Shown here: positions 6,847 to 7,142 of the stretch, one piece after another
Layout of the letters: each line of letters opens with the position of its first letter
Position numbering within the stretch: the first letter of the stretch is position 1
Assembly (NCBI GenBank): GCA_022722495.1
Contig: JAIJLI010000102.1
Location: 1 to 7,142 of the forward strand
Reading direction: 5' to 3'
Length of the DNA stretch: 7,142 nucleotides
Source: Dialister sp.
Lineage (GTDB): Bacteria > Bacillota > Negativicutes > Veillonellales > Dialisteraceae
Position numbers and translations under genes: made by a program
The notes under the pieces: generated by a model
Database searches by the model: none
Seen by the model: only the letters and a program-made list of their open reading frames with translations
What the model was told of the DNA's origin: nothing

Positions 6847-6876
6847 ATTTTACCATAGTTGAGACTAGATAGCCAA
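6847..6876 (-). promoter_or_regulatory. Candidate sigma-70-type promoter of the cob operon
   Basis: An extended -10 element, TG-G-TAAAAT (TG at 6855-6854, hexamer 6852-6847), matches the TATAAT consensus at 5/6 positions. TTGGCT (6876-6871) matches the -35 consensus at 4/6 with an 18-base spacer. Transcription would start near 6840, leaving a leader of about 42 bases before cobU. That is too short for a full cobalamin riboswitch. I see no better promoter between here and cobU. Confidence 0.5.
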
Positions 6877-6978
6877 TTACGTGAGCGGGTCTGTCTGACG
6901 GTAGAAAAAAGACGAGTCTTCTGCCTCAGCTTTTTCATTTTTTAACTGTTCATCTCTCATGCAATCAATGTTTGGCAT
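6877..6978 (-). CDS. Possible small ORF, 33 codons, unknown
   Basis: An ATG-to-TAA frame of 33 codons with a charged, helix-like middle (RDEQLKNEKAEAED) and a C-terminus ending in DPLT. It has no recognised family. The upstream TTAAGG is only 1 base from the ATG, so the ribosome binding site is poor; an internal ATG at codon 7 has none. Its stop sits directly before the candidate cobU -35 box. It could be a genuine small protein, the tail of a decayed gene, or chance. I cannot assign a function. Confidence 0.2.
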   Translation of the reverse strand: MPNIDCMRDEQLKNEKAEAEDSSFFYRQTDPLT

Positions 6979-7043
6979 ACCTTAAGTCTATCGCAACGGA
7001 AGATCGGATCCGCTGTCTGCCTCTCCTCCCCTGACGGCCGCAT

Positions 7044-7080
7044 CCCTTAGTGTAAAATTTTACTCGGTAGGGGAATTTTT
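7044..7080. repeat. Inverted repeat with a perfect 12-base palindrome core
   Basis: GTAAAATTTTAC (7052-7063) is a perfect palindrome. It is flanked by CCCTTA (7045-7050 region) and TAGGG (7068-7072), which can extend the pairing with one bulge. On the plus strand GGAATTTTT follows directly, so the structure could act as a terminator for plus-strand transcription or, as DNA, as an operator for a dimeric regulator. Which of these applies is not decidable from the sequence. Confidence 0.35.
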
Positions 7081-7090
7081 CCAGGAACAA

Positions 7091-7111
7091 TAAAAGAGGA
7101 AAGCCTCCCTT
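7091..7111 (-). terminator. Possible terminator hairpin, minus strand
   Basis: On the minus strand GGAGG, loop CTTT, then CCTC forms a short stem that can be lengthened through two G-U pairs and A-T pairs, followed by TTTTATT. It could end transcription entering from the right of the window and so insulate the cob operon. The stem is short and weak. Confidence 0.3.
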
Positions 7112-7116
7112 TGAGT

Positions 7117-7134
7117 GGAAATGTTATAATTTCC
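7117..7134 (+). promoter_or_regulatory. Outward extended -10 promoter inside a GGAAAT/ATTTCC inverted repeat
   Basis: On the plus strand TG-T-TATAAT (TG at 7122-7123, hexamer 7125-7130) is a consensus extended -10 element. No convincing -35 lies 16-18 bases upstream, which extended -10 promoters can tolerate. The hexamer lies within GGAAAT-GTTATA-ATTTCC, 6-base inverted arms placed where a repressor could block it. Transcription would leave the window to the right, suggesting a divergent gene there. Confidence 0.4.
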
Positions 7135-7142
7135 GTGGACAA

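Larger units (their letters stand above)
6799..7142. other. Intergenic region at the right edge
   Basis: 344 bases without a firmly supported gene. From the cobU side it holds the cobU leader and promoter, a possible 33-codon ORF, a pyrimidine-rich stretch near 7016-7031, a 12-base perfect palindrome at 7052-7063, a hairpin near 7093-7110 and an outward-facing extended -10 promoter at 7122-7130. I looked on both strands for the cobalamin riboswitch B12 box (GCCACTG-like) and did not find it. Confidence 0.6.

Noticed and set aside
6502..6858. A 118-codon plus-strand open frame over the cobU start and leader
   Set aside because: It is antisense to cobU, has no recognisable domain or convincing ribosome binding site, and runs through the operon promoter.
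6902..6930. A minus-strand terminator around the AAGACTCGTCTTTTTT stretch
   Set aside because: The local stem is only about 4-5 bp, and the sequence lies inside the small ORF upstream of the operon promoter, so I did not list it as a feature.

Overview
The window carries a compact, single-strand block of seven genes for the late (nucleotide-loop) half of cobamide (vitamin B12-type) biosynthesis. All are on the minus strand, so they are transcribed from right to left. In transcription order they are cobU (6798-6208), cobQ/cbiP (6211-4676), cbiB (4675-3695), cobS (3690-2941), a pduX-type L-threonine kinase (2953-2099), cobD (1966-887) and cobC (840-190). All seven look intact, with their family motifs and active-site residues present.

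Layout. The right end (6799-7142) is non-coding apart from a possible 33-codon ORF. It holds a likely promoter for cobU, several symmetric AT-rich sequences, and an outward-facing extended -10 promoter near the right edge that may serve a divergent gene outside the window. The first five genes are packed with overlaps of 13 or 4 bases, direct abutment, or a 4-base gap, which suggests translational coupling. A 132-base gap separates the kinase gene from cobD; it contains a perfect -10 box and an inverted-repeat set that can fold in two mutually exclusive ways. cobC follows cobD after 46 bases. At the far left (1-164, minus strand) is the C-terminal part of a sugar-type periplasmic binding protein. 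It lacks its upstream portion and looks like a gene remnant that continues past the left edge.

How the genes work together. CobQ amidates adenosylcobyric acid precursors. The kinase makes L-threonine phosphate and CobD decarboxylates it to (R)-1-aminopropanol phosphate, which CbiB attaches to cobyric acid. CobU phosphorylates and guanylylates the product to GDP-cobinamide, CobS joins it to an alpha-ribazole-type nucleotide, and CobC removes a phosphate from the alpha-ribazole branch. Genes for corrin-ring synthesis, the adenosyltransferase and the lower-ligand phosphoribosyltransferase CobT are not in the window, and I see no recognisable cobalamin riboswitch.

Organism. Middling GC, strong AGGAGG-type ribosome binding sites, dense operon packing and a pduX-type kinase inside the cob operon fit an anaerobic Bacillota bacterium, perhaps of the Negativicutes or a related gut lineage. 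That is a low-confidence inference. The pathway is well known; the less explained parts are the intergenic regions and the left-edge remnant.
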